A DNA stretch of 64,000 bases from Paragonimus skrjabini miyazakii. Taxonomy: Eukaryota > Platyhelminthes > Trematoda > Plagiorchiida > Troglotrematidae. Of this stretch, positions 51,383 to 64,000 are shown in pieces. Made by a program: the position numbers and the translations under genes. Location: contig JTDE01002859.1 in the NCBI GenBank assembly GCA_014338405.1, positions 1 to 64,000 of the forward strand, read 5' to 3'. Under the pieces are notes generated by a model. The model was not told where the DNA came from, did not search any database, and saw only the letters and a list, made by a program, of their open reading frames with translations. Position 1 is the first letter of the stretch; the number at the start of each line of letters is the position of its first letter.

Positions 51383-52101
51383 CAGTGTGCCGTCAGGCAT
51401 TATAAATGTGCGTAATGTTTTGTTAATCTGGCAAGCAGACCTCGTTCAAGCAGGTTTCCTTGGAAGTGCTTAAGACGAATCTATAGGGAATCCCCTGAAT
51501 CGGTGATCAACATTACACCCTCTGCTTACACCAGTTTGTTCAGCGGTCCCCGGGATAAGAGAGAATCGTAAATATATAACGGGAAACATGTGAAACGGAA
51601 TGAGAGAAACAACGTCTTTCTGGCAAGCATCTCATTGAGCTGGAAAAGTTAGACTGGGGAAAACAAAAACACTAGATTAGTAGTGTTCTGAGGGTATTTG
51701 CATAAGTTCATCAGGGTGTAGTGTGCAGTAGTAGCTCTAAAAATGCTCATGGATGAAATGGTCGAATATTTGGGAAAAGTTAAGGTTAGTAAACCATAAT
51801 GGTTTATTGTTAGAACGCCACTAAAACAAGAGCTAAATTATTGTCATTCATTTAAGAAATGATAGGATTAACTAACTGAAGAAAGCTTGTGAAAGCACTA
51901 GGTAGTAGTATATACAGAGGAAATGGACAAAACATTTGAAGGGGATGTCAGGTAAGCTGACTTTGAAATGTAGAACACTCCGGAACTATTCACGGTTGGA
52001 TTGAGCTTTTCGTAGAGGGAAGTAGCTTAGAGAGGTCTTTGGACTTTGGACACATTTTGTGAGGTTGACTAATGTTATGTGAATTGGTATCCATGCGTAG
52101 C

Positions 52102-52428
52102 NNNNNNNNNNNNNNNNNNNNNNNNNNNNNNNNNNNNNNNNNNNNNNNNNNNNNNNNNNNNNNNNNNNNNNNNNNNNNNNNNNNNNNNNNNNNNNNNNNN
52201 NNNNNNNNNNNNNNNNNNNNNNNNNNNNNNNNNNNNNNNNNNNNNNNNNNNNNNNNNNNNNNNNNNNNNNNNNNNNNNNNNNNNNNNNNNNNNNNNNNNN
52301 NNNNNNNNNNNNNNNNNNNNNNNNNNNNNNNNNNNNNNNNNNNNNNNNNNNNNNNNNNNNNNNNNNNNNNNNNNNNNNNNNNNNNNNNNNNNNNNNNNNN
52401 NNNNNNNNNNNNNNNNNNNNNNNNNNNN
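52102..52428. other. Assembly gap (327 N)
   Basis: Run of N. The frames that appear to cross it are meaningless. The gap ends exactly at the start of a SINE copy, so a collapsed repeat is the likely cause. Confidence 1.
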
Positions 52429-52660
52429 AGGTCAATGGCGCAGTGGTAAACACGGTTGCCTCATGAACAGCATGTCCGTGGTTCAAGTCCCGGCAGTGGC
52501 GATGATATGCACTACTGACGAGCTCTGATGAGAGCAAAACTCGAGTCCAGTGCTTCTATTCAAAAGGGGCCGATTGGAAAGTCTATGGGAATGCGACAGC
52601 TGCGATCAATTGTGGGTGATGTTTAATCTACATGAAAATCAAAGTCTCCTACTACTGATC
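52429..52660 (+). repeat. tRNA-derived SINE, best-preserved copy
   Basis: A box TGGCGCAGTGG at 52436-52446 and B box GGTTCAAGTCC at 52480-52490, 44 bp apart, both close to the Pol III consensus. The body ends with TGCGATCAATTGTGGGTGAT and CTACTACTGATCAGTA. The 5' edge is cut by the N-gap. Confidence 0.88.
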
Positions 52661-54112
52661 AGTATGAGATGGAATTCTTTTAAAAGTTACGAAAAACAGC
52701 TTGTTAGATTCGACATACATTTTAACTGTATTCTGTGGGATGTTGACCTACGCTTCTGCTGCCGTAACAAGCTTCAAACTGTTTGGAATGCGGCGGCACA
52801 TGATCGGTCTAGCAGTTGTTTCACTGTGCTGAAATCATTGAGTGTAATAGAGGCCATGATGCAGACCAGTTCAAATAGTGCGACTGTTTCTTGGAGCCAG
52901 GCGTTTCTGTTTTGACTGCAGTGATAATCATTTCCCCATTTGTCCAGTTTCCTTGCAGACCGCCGCGCCGAGCGAAAGTTAGTGTGTCTGTCGATTATAA
53001 ACAACGTCACAAATAAACACGGCAGGATCAGGCCACCACGTCTGTAACATCAGTTATGAGTAAGCAAACATTACATTCTTTTGCCAACCACCTTCTACTA
53101 TTGGGAACATGGACTAAAACCTTTAGCTGTTCCTCTAATTCATCCAATTAGTGGATGACCTCGACCAATAAAACAACCACTCACTGAACGGAAGTCACAC
53201 TCCAAGGAGTGAAGCAAAGTAACTATATTCAAAAACTATGCGTGATGAAAACTGTTCACATCTTTACACCGTTTTCACGCTCAGATACTCCGTTCAAGTC
53301 CTTTTCTTGTTGAATCTTTACAGTGGTGCATATCTTTGTCAAGACCATGTGTCTGTTCTTCCGGCGAACGTTGAATGATGCAAGTGTAATTAACGATACT
53401 GAATATCAGAATAAATCAACTTGCTGGAGACATGGAGTTATTCATATAAACAGTATGATCAAGTACAAGAAACAAACTAAAGTTTTTTCTGTTTTCACAG
53501 GGTTAAAGTACAACGGCTGACCGCGGTAACCGGTCGAGCGTCCAAAAGTACGACGATTGCAAGCACAACTGACCGACAGGCAACAACGACCCGATGAAGT
53601 GCGATCGGATCGGCCTGATGTACGGCTATACCTCTTTACATATCTGTTTCCTTCTCAGGCACAGGATTTTCCTTTAAGTGCTCAAGCAATTCACTTTGAT
53701 GCATTAAAATTTCTACATTAGAATCTTGGACGTGACGACAAGAACGCGATTGGCCCAACTAACCGGAAATGATAACCAATCTTAATTAGAGCAATTCGCA
53801 TTGGCTACTTTGTTTGAGAAAGTGGTACGGGTTAGTCGAGGGAGGTGAAAGGCTTTGCTTAATGCAGACGGGGTTAGCGGTCAAAATGGAGCACAGACCA
53901 TCTGATCCTGTTCTTATCAAGTCATCAAACTGCAGGCAGTATTGATTCCTCTGACTGGTAAAGGGTTGCAAGTGATTTGGAGTATCTGTGGACCTCATGT
54001 CCAGTAGGAGTGGGCTTTGGGTCGTGGTAGACTTCGAGTTGTAATGTGACAGTGAACCAGTTTGGGAAAACATTTTCAATAGTTCTCTTGCACAGATAGC
54101 TGGTGCATCAGT

Positions 54113-55180
54113 CTGGAAACCCGCAGACGTATTATCGAAGCATTCAAAAGGGATAGTGACTGGCGCACGATTGCCCTTCTAAGCGGAGTCAAGTGTAATA
54201 TCACTTCATGTGGCTCCATGTGGATCGCACCAGTTATGAAGCTCAGTCTAGTAGAAGACGTAGAAGCAAGACTGACGGAATCAGAGATCGATATGTAGCT
54301 GGAATGGATTTCCTTATACCTAACGATTACACTGCAGTTTCTGAGATTGCGCGGGTTTGAGAAATAATTATCGACCATAACAACTAGTCAATACTTGGAT
54401 GGCCGGTGCGTAATTGTCAAGAGTCTGTGTCAAATTCCCTTCGGCATGAACTCAAATGAGAATCTGCAGTTACGGCTACTGTTTGCATACCGACTGATGG
54501 AGTTCAAAGACTATATGTTCAAAGACTATATGCTGGATAGATGAGACGAACTTCAACTTGTTTTGTGCGAGGTCAGTGAGACGTTCAATAAAAGGAACGA
54601 GGGCATACGTCTCCGTAACAAATAGCCAAGACCGTAATCTTCATTTGACTGGAGCCATGATATCAAGCTCGATAGTAAGCAATACGATTATGGAAGAAGC
54701 ATACCATAACAGCGATTGCAAGGGCTGGCTGCAAACCCTGCTAGATCAGATGAAGGTCAGTACACCCATGTCAGACATTATGCTGATATGCGACAACGCA
54801 TCGTGTCACACTGATCTGGAAAGTGTGTTCGTTGAAGAGTTATATAATAGGGGACAACTGTCACGACTAACACCCTATTCACCAATGTAGAATCCAACTG
54901 AGAATGTCTGAAGCATCAGGAAAGCAAATTTCAAAAGGCAACTACGGATGTACCACGAGTTGATATTGAACAGAGATTCTCAGGGTGTGTACGGTCAACA
55001 ACAGTTGAGAATGCGGGTTGTGAAAAGAGCAGTCATTTCTGCTATGTGCTACGTCACCGGAGACTGTTACACAACTCGGAATTCATATCAAATTGAAATC
55101 AGGGAAATTATTAAGTCTATCAACGGGTATTTTGTCTACTCGTGTGCGAATGTTTCTGAATGTTTTCAGAAGACAATTTA
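54113..55180 (+). pseudogene. Tc1/mariner-IS630-type (DD35E) transposase relic
   Basis: The N-terminal part reads LETRRRIIEAFKRDSDWRTI followed by ALLSGVK, a helix-turn-helix typical of the superfamily. The catalytic triad is in one frame: first Asp in WIDETNFN (codon at 54540), second in CDNASCH (54792), Glu in NPTE (54900), giving 35 residues between the last two. A TAG at 54888-54890 sits between SPM and NPTE, and the part between HTH and triad carries stops and frameshifts. A 15-bp direct duplication (54503-54517 and 54518-54532) lies just before the first Asp. The copy is inactive and its terminal inverted repeats were not found. Confidence 0.8.
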
Positions 55181-55184
55181 GTCG

Positions 55185-55300
55185 TGCTTAACTTGAGGTC
55201 AATGGCACAATGGCCAAAACGGTTGCCTTATGGACTAGTGAGGTACACTTCAAAGTTGGGCCGTGACATTACTAAGTTCCACGGGTGAATTCTAACAAGA
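55185..55300 (+). repeat. tRNA-derived SINE copy, 3' of the transposase relic
   Basis: CTTGAGGTCAATGGCACAAT, then ACGGTTGCCTTATGGA, matches the head of the 52429 copy. The B box is degraded. Confidence 0.7.
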
Positions 55301-56895
55301 CCAAAACTTGGACCGCATGTTTCGTTTTAAGAGTGGTTCTCTGCCAATTATGTGTGAATAAGAAAGTTATGGTAGTTTTCAGAATATATATCAAAAGTAT
55401 GGTAATGGGTTACAGCGAGATTAGGCTGATGCAGGCCCGTGCATGATGTGACACGTTTCTTGCAGAGGGGGAAAGGATGTGCGAAATGGAGCTAGCTGTA
55501 CCATATGAGAAAAACAAGGTATCCACCCGATGAACTAGGACTGTAGTGGAGTTCCGACCTTTTTGTGCACCAAACATTTCTTGCTGTATATGTATATATG
55601 AAGTGAGTATTTTCACTAGTTGAAACCAGTACCTAATCTATTCAATAATGCACACACAGAGTTCAGGTACACTGACATACGCAAGGGGCAGCTAACACTT
55701 TGGATAGACAGTGTGTGTATGTATATGGCATACTATATGGAACGACTTTTGAGATAGTAGAAGGGCATTCGCTTCATGTTTATCACATAGCGTTACAACT
55801 AATATACGACTGAGTAGAGTTTCTGCCACATCAGTTGTCCGAACTGTATGTTATCCCTGGTCACCCTGGAAATATATGTAACTGGATTAGCCAAATCAAT
55901 CATTTCGAACTCCAAAGTTGGATACTAAGATGAATCAATAAACAGTTGATAAACAGTCTTGGTTTCAATGGTCTCTAAAGTAATCGGGGAATTGGTTAGT
56001 GGTACCCTCAGTACAGAGGAGATTCAAATTGGACTGTATGAGTTTCATCATAAGCACAAGTTTGTCTCAAGCTCAGTGATTGCATGCGAGTTTTAGGTAA
56101 AACACTGAAGACAGACCATCAACTTAGTAAATTTAAAATTACTTAGCTCTAGGCGGACAACACGTAAATCTCAATAACCCTTCATCAATCAACAGTGGTG
56201 TTCCTTAAGAGTACACTTTGAGCTCATAACTGTTCTCGGTTTAATTTGACCTACCAACCTTCGTCAAACCACCAGGGCTGCTGTTTGTAAATAGTACACA
56301 CAGATGCCGAGCTTTGCATGATCCAAATAATGTAACTCCATATCGAAGCTGATTCAGTGTCCTCTAATCGGTGATGCATACATCAATGTTTACCAGCTGA
56401 TACAACTAGGCCTAAAGTCATGTGTTTCTTCTTAAAACTTGTGCTGATTGTCATCTAATTGAGCATAAGTATGAGCTACCTGGCAGGAAAATGATCTGCA
56501 GACAAAAGTGTTGGATTAAATAAAACAGAACACGGGCAAGACTTGTTCTCTTAAAAATATTCATCAAATCATTTCACCCCATTGCATTCCGAAGATATAC
56601 AGTTCTAATCCGAACCAATAAATTGAAACTCTAGTGCAGGTTCACAATATCCATGTCTAGAAAATGGCCTGGCTGCCGTTGAGGGCACCTGCAGACGGAC
56701 TGCCAAGCAGTCTCGGGTTTCAGAAGCTCCTAAAGAAAACGTATGGTAGCCATAGACAATTATCAAAGAATTGCCTACATCTGGGAAAATAGATTAAACT
56801 TTGGTCTACAAAATTTTCAGATCTCTATTCTGATAGGTGAAAATAAAACGACCAACTGTTGAATAATAGTTACTATAAATATTCTAAGCCGGTAG
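55301..56895. other. No supported gene
   Basis: AT-rich sequence with no recognisable domain and only short ORFs. Confidence 0.5.
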
Positions 56896-57360
56896 ATGCA
56901 AAACATCCTGTCGCAATCGCACCGTGAAAACGCGCCTACCTCGCTTTACCTTTCTCAAAAGATATTTCTGGCTTCTTCAGATGCAGAAACGTCAGTCGTC
57001 AATCAAACGTACAACGCCCTGATGCCAATGTCGTCAAGAAAGGACCCAATAACCTTGGTCAACAATTCTAAAGTGATCTACAAGTTTAACTGGGCCAGCA
57101 GAAAGAGATATGTTGGCCATACGTCAATGTAACTGGTAACACGCACCAATGGTCACAACTCTGGATAACCAATTGATTCAATAAACGAGATTTTGCGTAA
57201 TGCCACTACTATACATGTGAAGGAAAGGGAACAAGAAGCGGATGTCACCACGACCTCCTAAACAATGTGCCGTTCAAATTAGTGATACAGTATGCAATTT
57301 GCAGAGGCTGCAGTAATTCGCCGGACCAACCCTATGATTTGTTTGCACTACCTTGCTTTA
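56896..57360 (+). pseudogene. Penelope-like element, GIY-YIG endonuclease fragment
   Basis: The frame starting at 56896 contains IYKFNWASRKRYVGHTSM, a GIY-YIG core, and then a TGA-type interruption. After degenerate sequence the same frame resumes near 57292 with LQFAEAAVIRRTNPMIC or close, the usual end of these ORFs (compare EGRYAEALTI at 4705-5036). The copy is dead and no RT part is seen upstream. Confidence 0.65.
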
Positions 57361-58369
57361 CCTTGGCAACTTGCTTTTTTTCAATGCGCCTTCCTTCACT
57401 CTTTTCCGCATTTGCTTAGTCAAACTAATCTGAGAGTTCAGCTTGACACTCGCCTCCTTAGTTTTCAACATCCAAACCACTATGATAGCGGACTTTTACC
57501 ATTTACTCTGTATTATTGAGAGTTCCACATCAATATCAACGTTAATAACAATGACATCATGCTACTGCGTCTAGAACGTCAATGATCAGTCATCAACAAA
57601 GCTACTGTCTTTGTCTTCGTTTTTCATGTTCGCCTACTATAAATAACTCGTCCCATTTTCTGTGCAGTAACTGAAGAGAAGCGATTAAATTAATCTTGTA
57701 CAAGACACCGTATACTGTAGTACTCACGTTTCTACATCCCTAGTCGTTCCTTCGTCAAATGGGGTTTAACCACATGGGTAATAACATATGTAGAGCTTTT
57801 CCCCCACCCGAAGTTCATTCCTTCTATAATACACAGCTCGACTTTGCAGTCCAAAATAACCCAACTCAGAAGACATTTGTAAAGGTCCAAATAACAATGT
57901 TAACGCATGTCTAGTTAACACGGAGAGACAGGATTCCATGTGTCTTACGTTTTTCATTTTTCTCTGTTAGTCCAAGAATCCCATGACTCGAAATGTTTAC
58001 TTTTCTACTCACGTATAAATCTGCTTTTAACAAATTTACGCTTTGATAATATGATTTTCAACCCACTTAGTGCAAATTGAAGGAGATCGTTTGATTAAAA
58101 AATAGCGTGACGGCAACAGATTTTTTAAAAAAACGACAGATTTTCGCTTTTTAAATACCGATTTCTCACTTTTTAATGAGATATTTCATAGTTTTGGTGC
58201 GCACATCATTTCTGTGCGATTGGTCATGGTTAGGGATAGGAAATTTAGTTATATTATTCGATTGTTGATGGACATTGAAGGGCTTGGTTAATTACTAGTT
58301 TAACGTCACTCACACTTGTTCGTAGCCTTCGCATTTCCATAGACATTCCAGTTTGTATCTTTCGAAAAC
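57361..58369. other. No supported gene
   Basis: Short ORFs only; no domain or clear repeat recognised. Confidence 0.45.
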
Positions 58370-58690
58370 CAACATTGAACTTGAGTTCCGCTTTAGAACT
58401 CATCAGTTGTGCATATCCTTGCCACGGCCGGGACTGGAACTCCGGCCACACTTTCATGAGGTAACCGTGTTGACCAGTATGCCATCGACCGCACATTAGA
58501 CACGACTGTGTCATCAAATGTCATATTCGTTTGTGAGTAGTGTCCAGACTGTCCGATCGTCCCGAGAATAGACATAGCAACTGGCCTGTTAATTCTAGTC
58601 GATAACCCCGTGATTAGGAGTTCCAAGACAAGTCGAAGTATCCGATTTTATCAAACATGCTGAGCGATATTTTAGACTACTACTGAGTAG
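58370..58690 (-). repeat. tRNA-derived SINE copy, minus orientation
   Basis: The reverse complement has the core around CTGGTCAACACGGTTACCTC, GCCGGAGTTCCAGTCCCGGC and TTTGATGACACAGTCGTG-type flanks, collinear with the 27160-27420 copy. It includes the GTTTGTGAGTAGTGTCC stretch and the terminal CTACTGAGTAGTCAGG. Confidence 0.8.
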
Positions 58691-61600
58691 TCAGGATTTG
58701 GCTGATGTCCAGTTAAACATTACTCATAGTTGATCGCATCCTTTGCATTCAATTACAATAGAAAATCTATCTGAATCCAAAAGCTGCGATTAAATGTGGT
58801 TCACGTTCAGCTGGAAGTCGTGTCTAACTTTCACGTCGGTTATCTACAATATGGGCCGATATAAGCCCCACGTAAAAAGTATGAAGTCATCTCCGGCTTT
58901 CAGCAATATCTTTCAACTTACCATGCCAACAGAAATGACTTTTCGGAAAAAGCAGGCCAATCACACGAAAAGTAGGAGGTCATATTTTAAGTGAATATCC
59001 TTTACAGGAAATAAACACACAATATTAACTAGCAACCGGTTTGATGATTGAGAACGAGATGTACGTCACCACCTTGTCACAGTGCAGTAAGCAGACTGCC
59101 GGCCAGTTATTTGGAAGTGAATGTTTTTATGTTGCCAAGTCGTAAATGGCCACGCTGTTAGTTCGCATTTCTTCTAGTCACGTTTATCCGTGAGATGATA
59201 AAACGACTTATTTGAAAAACAGGTATACTTTATTGTTCCAACTGATCTAGCCGGACACAAGAATAATTGTCAAACTACTATAGAGTACTGTAGATGCAGT
59301 TGCGAGCTATTTGTGAATACTGAATGATACTGTGCAAAAGAGAAGCAAATGGGACATGGAGTCCTCTTACAAGTGAAACAGTCAAGAACCAGTACGGTTG
59401 GATTGCAATTTGTCAGGAATTGTTTCTACATGTGATTCAACGTTTGTACCCAATGAATCTCTGACGGAAAATAACTTGGAAAACTTGGCATCAAATCAAC
59501 ATCAGGCTCATCATCGTTTATTAATTATTGAAAAGTATCTTTTGAAATATCCAGTAATACTCCGTTCAATTTAGTTGCAAAAAATTCAATTTGGTGGATA
59601 TTTCGCGCGAATATACTACTGACATGATCTTCGAAAGGAGGATTTGTTCTTCCGCTGAATCAGTGACTATAGGTGTCTGTTATTATCATAGGAAGCATAT
59701 TTAACAGTTAAAATGAAGGAACTAGTCATACTGAATAGTGAGCAGGACATGGACTCATACCGAAACCATGGAACATGTTATGTTGCTTTCCGTCTAAAAA
59801 ACTTGGCAACGGACTGTCATTTTTTGTAACAGCTAACACTGGAGTGGGAATTCAATCCGTCATTTAAGGTTTTGGACTTGCAAGCTAGTAATGCGAATCC
59901 CGTTACCATAAAAAATCCTGAGACATCATAGTCGACCCAGTATACAGTAACACTAAGATTTATTGTTTGATAGTTTGATAGGTGATTCAAAATGGTCAGA
60001 AAGGAGTTCGTGTTGCAATCTATCACAATCTCTCGTCGAAAGTATATCTAATCAATATGTTGAAGTGCAAAGTCAGGAACAAAATATAGTTGTGGAATCT
60101 AGAATGCCTGGGCTATTTGTGGAGACTGTATTTTCTTCAGAACCAATTCAAGCAAAATTCAACGTGCATTTTTCTAATAAAATGTTTTCTTCTGAATAAC
60201 ATGACAGCTCTTCAATTGTTACAAGCTGGAATATCATTAGAATATGAAATGACGATATGATTTTGTAGTAGCGTCTATACTTTCAGAAATGTATTGCAGT
60301 AAAACAGTCGATATCGGGCGGACTCAAAATACGTTCCAGTTAGATCGGATATGATCATCATACAGCGAGCATTCGTGATAACACTAATGAAGGGTATGGA
60401 CTTGACACAAAAGTTTGCATTGGACAGGGTTACAAAATGTACAAGGAAAAGTGTTATATGAAAGAATTTCTCTGAAAGGTCGTGTAACATTTCACAGACA
60501 ATAAAACTTACGCTCAGTAGTCGAATGGCTCTAGTGATTGAGATGAGTATAGGAGATGGCGTAAGTTGTCAGCTATCAATCTCAAAGGAAAATGACAGCT
60601 GTGGAATGCAAAAGTTGTAGATAAAGTTGTTAAAACAATGTCGAAAGTCAAGCTTAACCAGAAAACCTATCAGAGGGTGAGTTATAGTGACAGATTTTGA
60701 CTCCGACTGCTCCTTATCTCGTGATCAAATACCCCAGTCACCTTTATGAACCACATGTGGAACTGACCCAGAACTGCGAAAAATAGCTCAGTTGCTGTAT
60801 GTGTTTGCCTCTCCGTTCATCTGCCCCACTTTCTCCCTATTAATAAGCACACCATAATTTCAATTCATCGGCTCATACCAGCCACCTCAAGCTGCGTATG
60901 ACCGCTTGGCCTGCGTTTTTATTACTTCGAACTGCCTCCAACAAAACTGTCTACTTTTATTATACTGTTCACTTGTTGTCAAAATTCGCCCTGATCTACT
61001 GAGTTGATTGCATTTTCTCGTGAATTCTTAAAATCTAAGATTTATTTGTATTTACTTTCAACTTTTTTTGATAGTAGTATCGCAACATCTTTTATCATGT
61101 GTTTGATTTCAATTACATGAATAACTACGTGGTGTTGAACCTTCTAAAGAGTAACACCAATGCCTATTGACATGCATCTGCACCAGTTTGAATAAGATAA
61201 AGTTTGTTTGATGAATGGTACCAAATTTAGCAAACAGCATGCATTGTATTTTTGGCCAGTAGATGAAAGCATTTCAGAAACCGACTCCATAACCAAGCTC
61301 TTGTATGTGCCACGTTCCATGTGAACCCTGGAAACAGCGTTCCGAAGAAGTCACGTGATAGGTTAAGGACCAAAATATATTCTTCAGGTGAAATACATAA
61401 TTGCTGAGATTTAGGACTTACTAAGTTCCTTTAGCCACTATGCAAGTCTGTGATCGGGAGGATTATTACTGACCTGTTTAATCTGAGCACATCTTTTCTG
61501 TGATTATTCAAAAAATCACTTATATCCCAGGTCACTTAACCTATGGAGGGTAGCAACTCCAAAGCCTCCAGTTTTTGGCACTTTTTCAATCAAGATTTTT

Positions 61601-62169
61601 AAAGACTTTCCTGTTTCGTAACTTTTTAGGATATCTCTTCCGAAGGTGTTGTGTTTGTAGTGTTAAGCAGTGTGATCTTTGTTTATATACACATATGTAT
61701 ATACATTGATATGTCATACAATATTAAAAGCCTACAATATTCATCGAGTATACTATACAAGTATTGTTTTCATAACTTTCTGGACTAAATATCCCCAAAT
61801 CATTTAAATGTTCAACTTAAAAAATCCTTTCGCAGGAAGATTAAGTATGGCCGCGCTGCTCGTTGCAAACGACCACACTGTGCTCAAGGTTCCTCGATTA
61901 GTTGAAGGCGACTGACCCCGTTAAATTAAATCAGCAGTGTTTTTATTATTGATTGGCATTTTGAAATTTAGTTCGCTACGAAATGGAAACCACTCATGTC
62001 ACATTTTGTAATCAGATAGGACCTTTGACTGGATCTTTTCGACAGCAAGCACTGAAGTGAAGCTTTACACTTGCTAGAGTCCATCAGTCACAGAAAGAAT
62101 GACTGCCTTTGGAAATAATTAGGCATGCTGATAACCACGCAAAGTTTTGGGATTGGATATGACCATTCA
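58691..62169. other. No supported gene
   Basis: AT-rich sequence with domainless ORFs. One tRNA-like remnant at 59830-59940 (minus). Confidence 0.45.
59830..59940 (-). repeat. tRNA-like (SINE-type) remnant, tentative
   Basis: The minus strand reads ATGGTAACGGGATTCGCATT, then an anticodon-arm-like CTAGCTTGCAAGTCC, and a B-box-like GGATTGAATTCC. The layout is tRNA-like, but the stems are imperfect and it differs from the main SINE family. Confidence 0.3.
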
Positions 62170-62400
62170 GTCATGCCTGCAGTCAAGCTATTGACGTTGT
62201 GATTACCACGTTGGTCTGGCAGTCGCGAGGACCAGGGTACAAATTCTAGTATGATCAAGGATTTGCGCAGGTGAGGGGTTCTAATGAAACCAAAGGTTAT
62301 GTCCACTGTCGTCGATCGAAAAAACCGATCTAAAGGCTTATCTGAATGAGTCAGCTGCGATCAGTTGTGACTGATGTTCAAATTACACCAATCTAAATCA
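62170..62400 (+). repeat. Diverged tRNA-derived SINE copy
   Basis: Contains a degenerate head (GTGATTACCACGTTGGTCTG), a B-box-like GGGTACAAATTCTAG, and the family tail CTGCGATCAGTTGTGACTGA with CAAATTACACCAATCTAAAT. More diverged than the other copies. Confidence 0.6.
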
Positions 62401-64000
62401 GCCAATATTCTATATACTTTCGTTCGTATGAGATAATCAATGTGTGTACACATCACGTTTGTATCATATCATGCAAATTCACAAGAATAGAGAGAAAACT
62501 TTTGAATTTGACCAGTTACAGCAAGCTTTATTGGTAATATGCAATACCACAATACAACCCGCGGCTTTTGTGGAAATATGGATTGGTAACGAATTCTGGT
62601 ATTAGATACTAAGTGTCTTAAAATGGTTGCGTGAACTACTGTATGGTGAAAAATGTAAGTTGAATGAAAATCTCAACGAAAGTGACATTTGCCTACAAAC
62701 TGACAATTTCTTCGCTTCAATGTGCTGAACGCTTTGCACTAGATAAGGTAAGCCAACGGAAAAAATAAAAGATGGTGAACTCAGAATGTAAAGTGTTTCC
62801 CCCAGTATTCTTTGGATTGTGTTGGACTTCTCAGTTAGTCTTCATCTGTCTTGATAACGGTCGTGTTATCGACGACAACATTTTGAAGTAATTTAGAAAA
62901 ACAGGTAATATATCAATAGCCAATGAAGGGTTTTCAAAATTCAACCCGATTTTTGGTACATTCTTATCTCTTAGTGTTTATGAAAAATACACCATTTGAC
63001 TGAATGGTCACTATTAAATCAAACGATGAATTTCGATTAGAGTAACACTAGTAATGCTCCACTACAACCGACTTCATTTATCTATCCTAAACAACATTAC
63101 CTTTTCTGAATAAAAATGTGATGTGTAGAAAAGCTTTTTGAATGGCAGTGCTGCTTTGAACACAGTAAGCTTAAGCAGAGCACCTATGGATACTGATTAT
63201 TTACTTACTCCCCAGACCCACACTTACTACACCGATAGGGTGACTGAATGCACAAACTTTCTCAGTCAGGCAGATTGACCTAGACTTTCTGAAGAATCTT
63301 ATTTTCACCGGTTTTGTTTGTTTATAGACGAACAATTGACTCTTGCACACTGTTTCTTTTCTTCACCTATATGATGAAGACCCCAATGAGAGGACTGATT
63401 AGTTTGACCATCAAGTCTGTTTCTCATTCCTTCTCCGTTAGTAAGTACAAATGTCGGGGATGTGTTTTCTTGATAAACATATGTTACATGCCTTGATAAC
63501 CTTAGCTCGCTTCCATTGACCATACAACTTTCTCTGGCGACCACAAAGTGAATTGTTCTATCCAACAACCTTGCCAGTTCACTGTGCACGAAAGCCGCGT
63601 TTGTTGTATGTTGGAGGCTCGCTAACACGTTGTCCCCTAAGTTATTCACTAAGTTTTAACTTGGTTAAGTGGGTAATCACTCTTAGTAGTTGCTTTAAAG
63701 ATGAGAGCCATATGGAAACGGCGTTCACGTTACATTGCTTGACTTTCCCGACTACTCGACCTATAGTTCCATAGATTACAATAAAGTTGAGATTTCAACT
63801 TGACTTAAATTTCTTACCATGACACCACTGATTAAAGTTAGTGGGGTGATCATTGTGTTTTCACTGAACGGAATGTGATAACCAACGCGTTACTCGTAAG
63901 TATTTGTACCTGCTTGGTTACCAGATCACGTCTAGCACGAAGCAGTTACACGGTAGTCAACAATCTTGCTTTGCATGTTTTGTTGCATTTGATTTGAATA
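62401..64000. other. No supported gene; one unassigned ORF
   Basis: A minus-strand frame of 114 codons (63305-63649) has varied amino-acid composition, and the opposite strand is also partly open. I recognise no family. It may be a repeat or an exon fragment. Confidence 0.35.

Larger units (their letters stand above)
47602..52101. other. Repeat-rich flank, no supported gene
   Basis: Contains short ORFs without recognised domains (for example 48883-49260 plus, 125 codons, and 47815-48009 minus, lysine-rich). A TA microsatellite lies at about 48269-48284, a GC-rich island at 50620-51070, and a TG microsatellite at 51354-51382. Confidence 0.45.

Noticed and set aside
52072..52537. Long ORFs on both strands across 52102-52428
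   Set aside because: They are artefacts of the N-gap.
63305..63649. 114-codon minus-strand ORF
   Set aside because: No recognised family, no splice context, and overlapping ORFs on the other strand; noted only in the spacer entry.

Overview
The window reads as a nuclear contig from a digenean trematode (parasitic flatworm). It is AT-rich, has long introns and gene-poor spacers, contains one N-gap (52102-52428), and is full of degraded retroelements. These include a CR1/RTE-type reverse transcriptase tail, Penelope-like GIY-YIG/RT fragments, a tRNA-derived SINE and a Tc1/mariner-type transposase relic. No bacterial operon, rRNA or convincing tRNA gene was seen. I cannot fix the genus from sequence alone.

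The main content is a tandem array of three paralogous genes, all on the minus strand: gene A (4393-10914), gene B (20032-25209) and gene C (36655-43420). No single-frame ORF reveals them because they are built from very short exons. Each model has the same order: a TATATAAAG-type TATA box about 40 bp upstream of the ATG; a signal-peptide exon of about 50 nt; one or more Ser/Thr/Gln-rich micro-exons (15-30 nt); then four exons of 39-45, 45-48, 54 and 42 nt; and a last exon coding a hydrophobic C-terminus and the stop. Each of the four middle exons codes one short, mostly amphipathic helix-like module. Every intron is phase 1, so every internal exon is a multiple of three. The reading frame closes exactly in all three genes, giving 111, 112 and 132 residues. 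This is the architecture of the trematode micro-exon genes (MEGs). The predicted products are small secreted proteins, probably held at the surface by a GPI anchor. I recognise no named family. Gene C has a two-exon micro-exon unit duplicated in tandem together with its introns, giving a longer mucin-like N-terminal stalk.

Layout: 1-445, C-terminal end of a non-LTR retrotransposon ORF. 650-2345 and 11735-13235, two diverged copies of a ~1.5-1.7 kb repeat. 4393-10962, gene A, with a Penelope-like endonuclease fragment and a hammerhead-like motif in its last intron. 13236-20031, gene-poor spacer. 20032-25254, gene B. 25255-36654, spacer with an inverted SINE pair at 27085-27860. 36655-43464, gene C, with a 417-bp foldback element in one intron. 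43465-64000, repeat-rich flank with a Penelope-like element carrying a 5' inversion (46182-47601), the N-gap, a DD35E transposase relic (54113-55180), a third Penelope-like fragment (56896-57360) and further SINE copies. No housekeeping gene could be supported in the last 20 kb.
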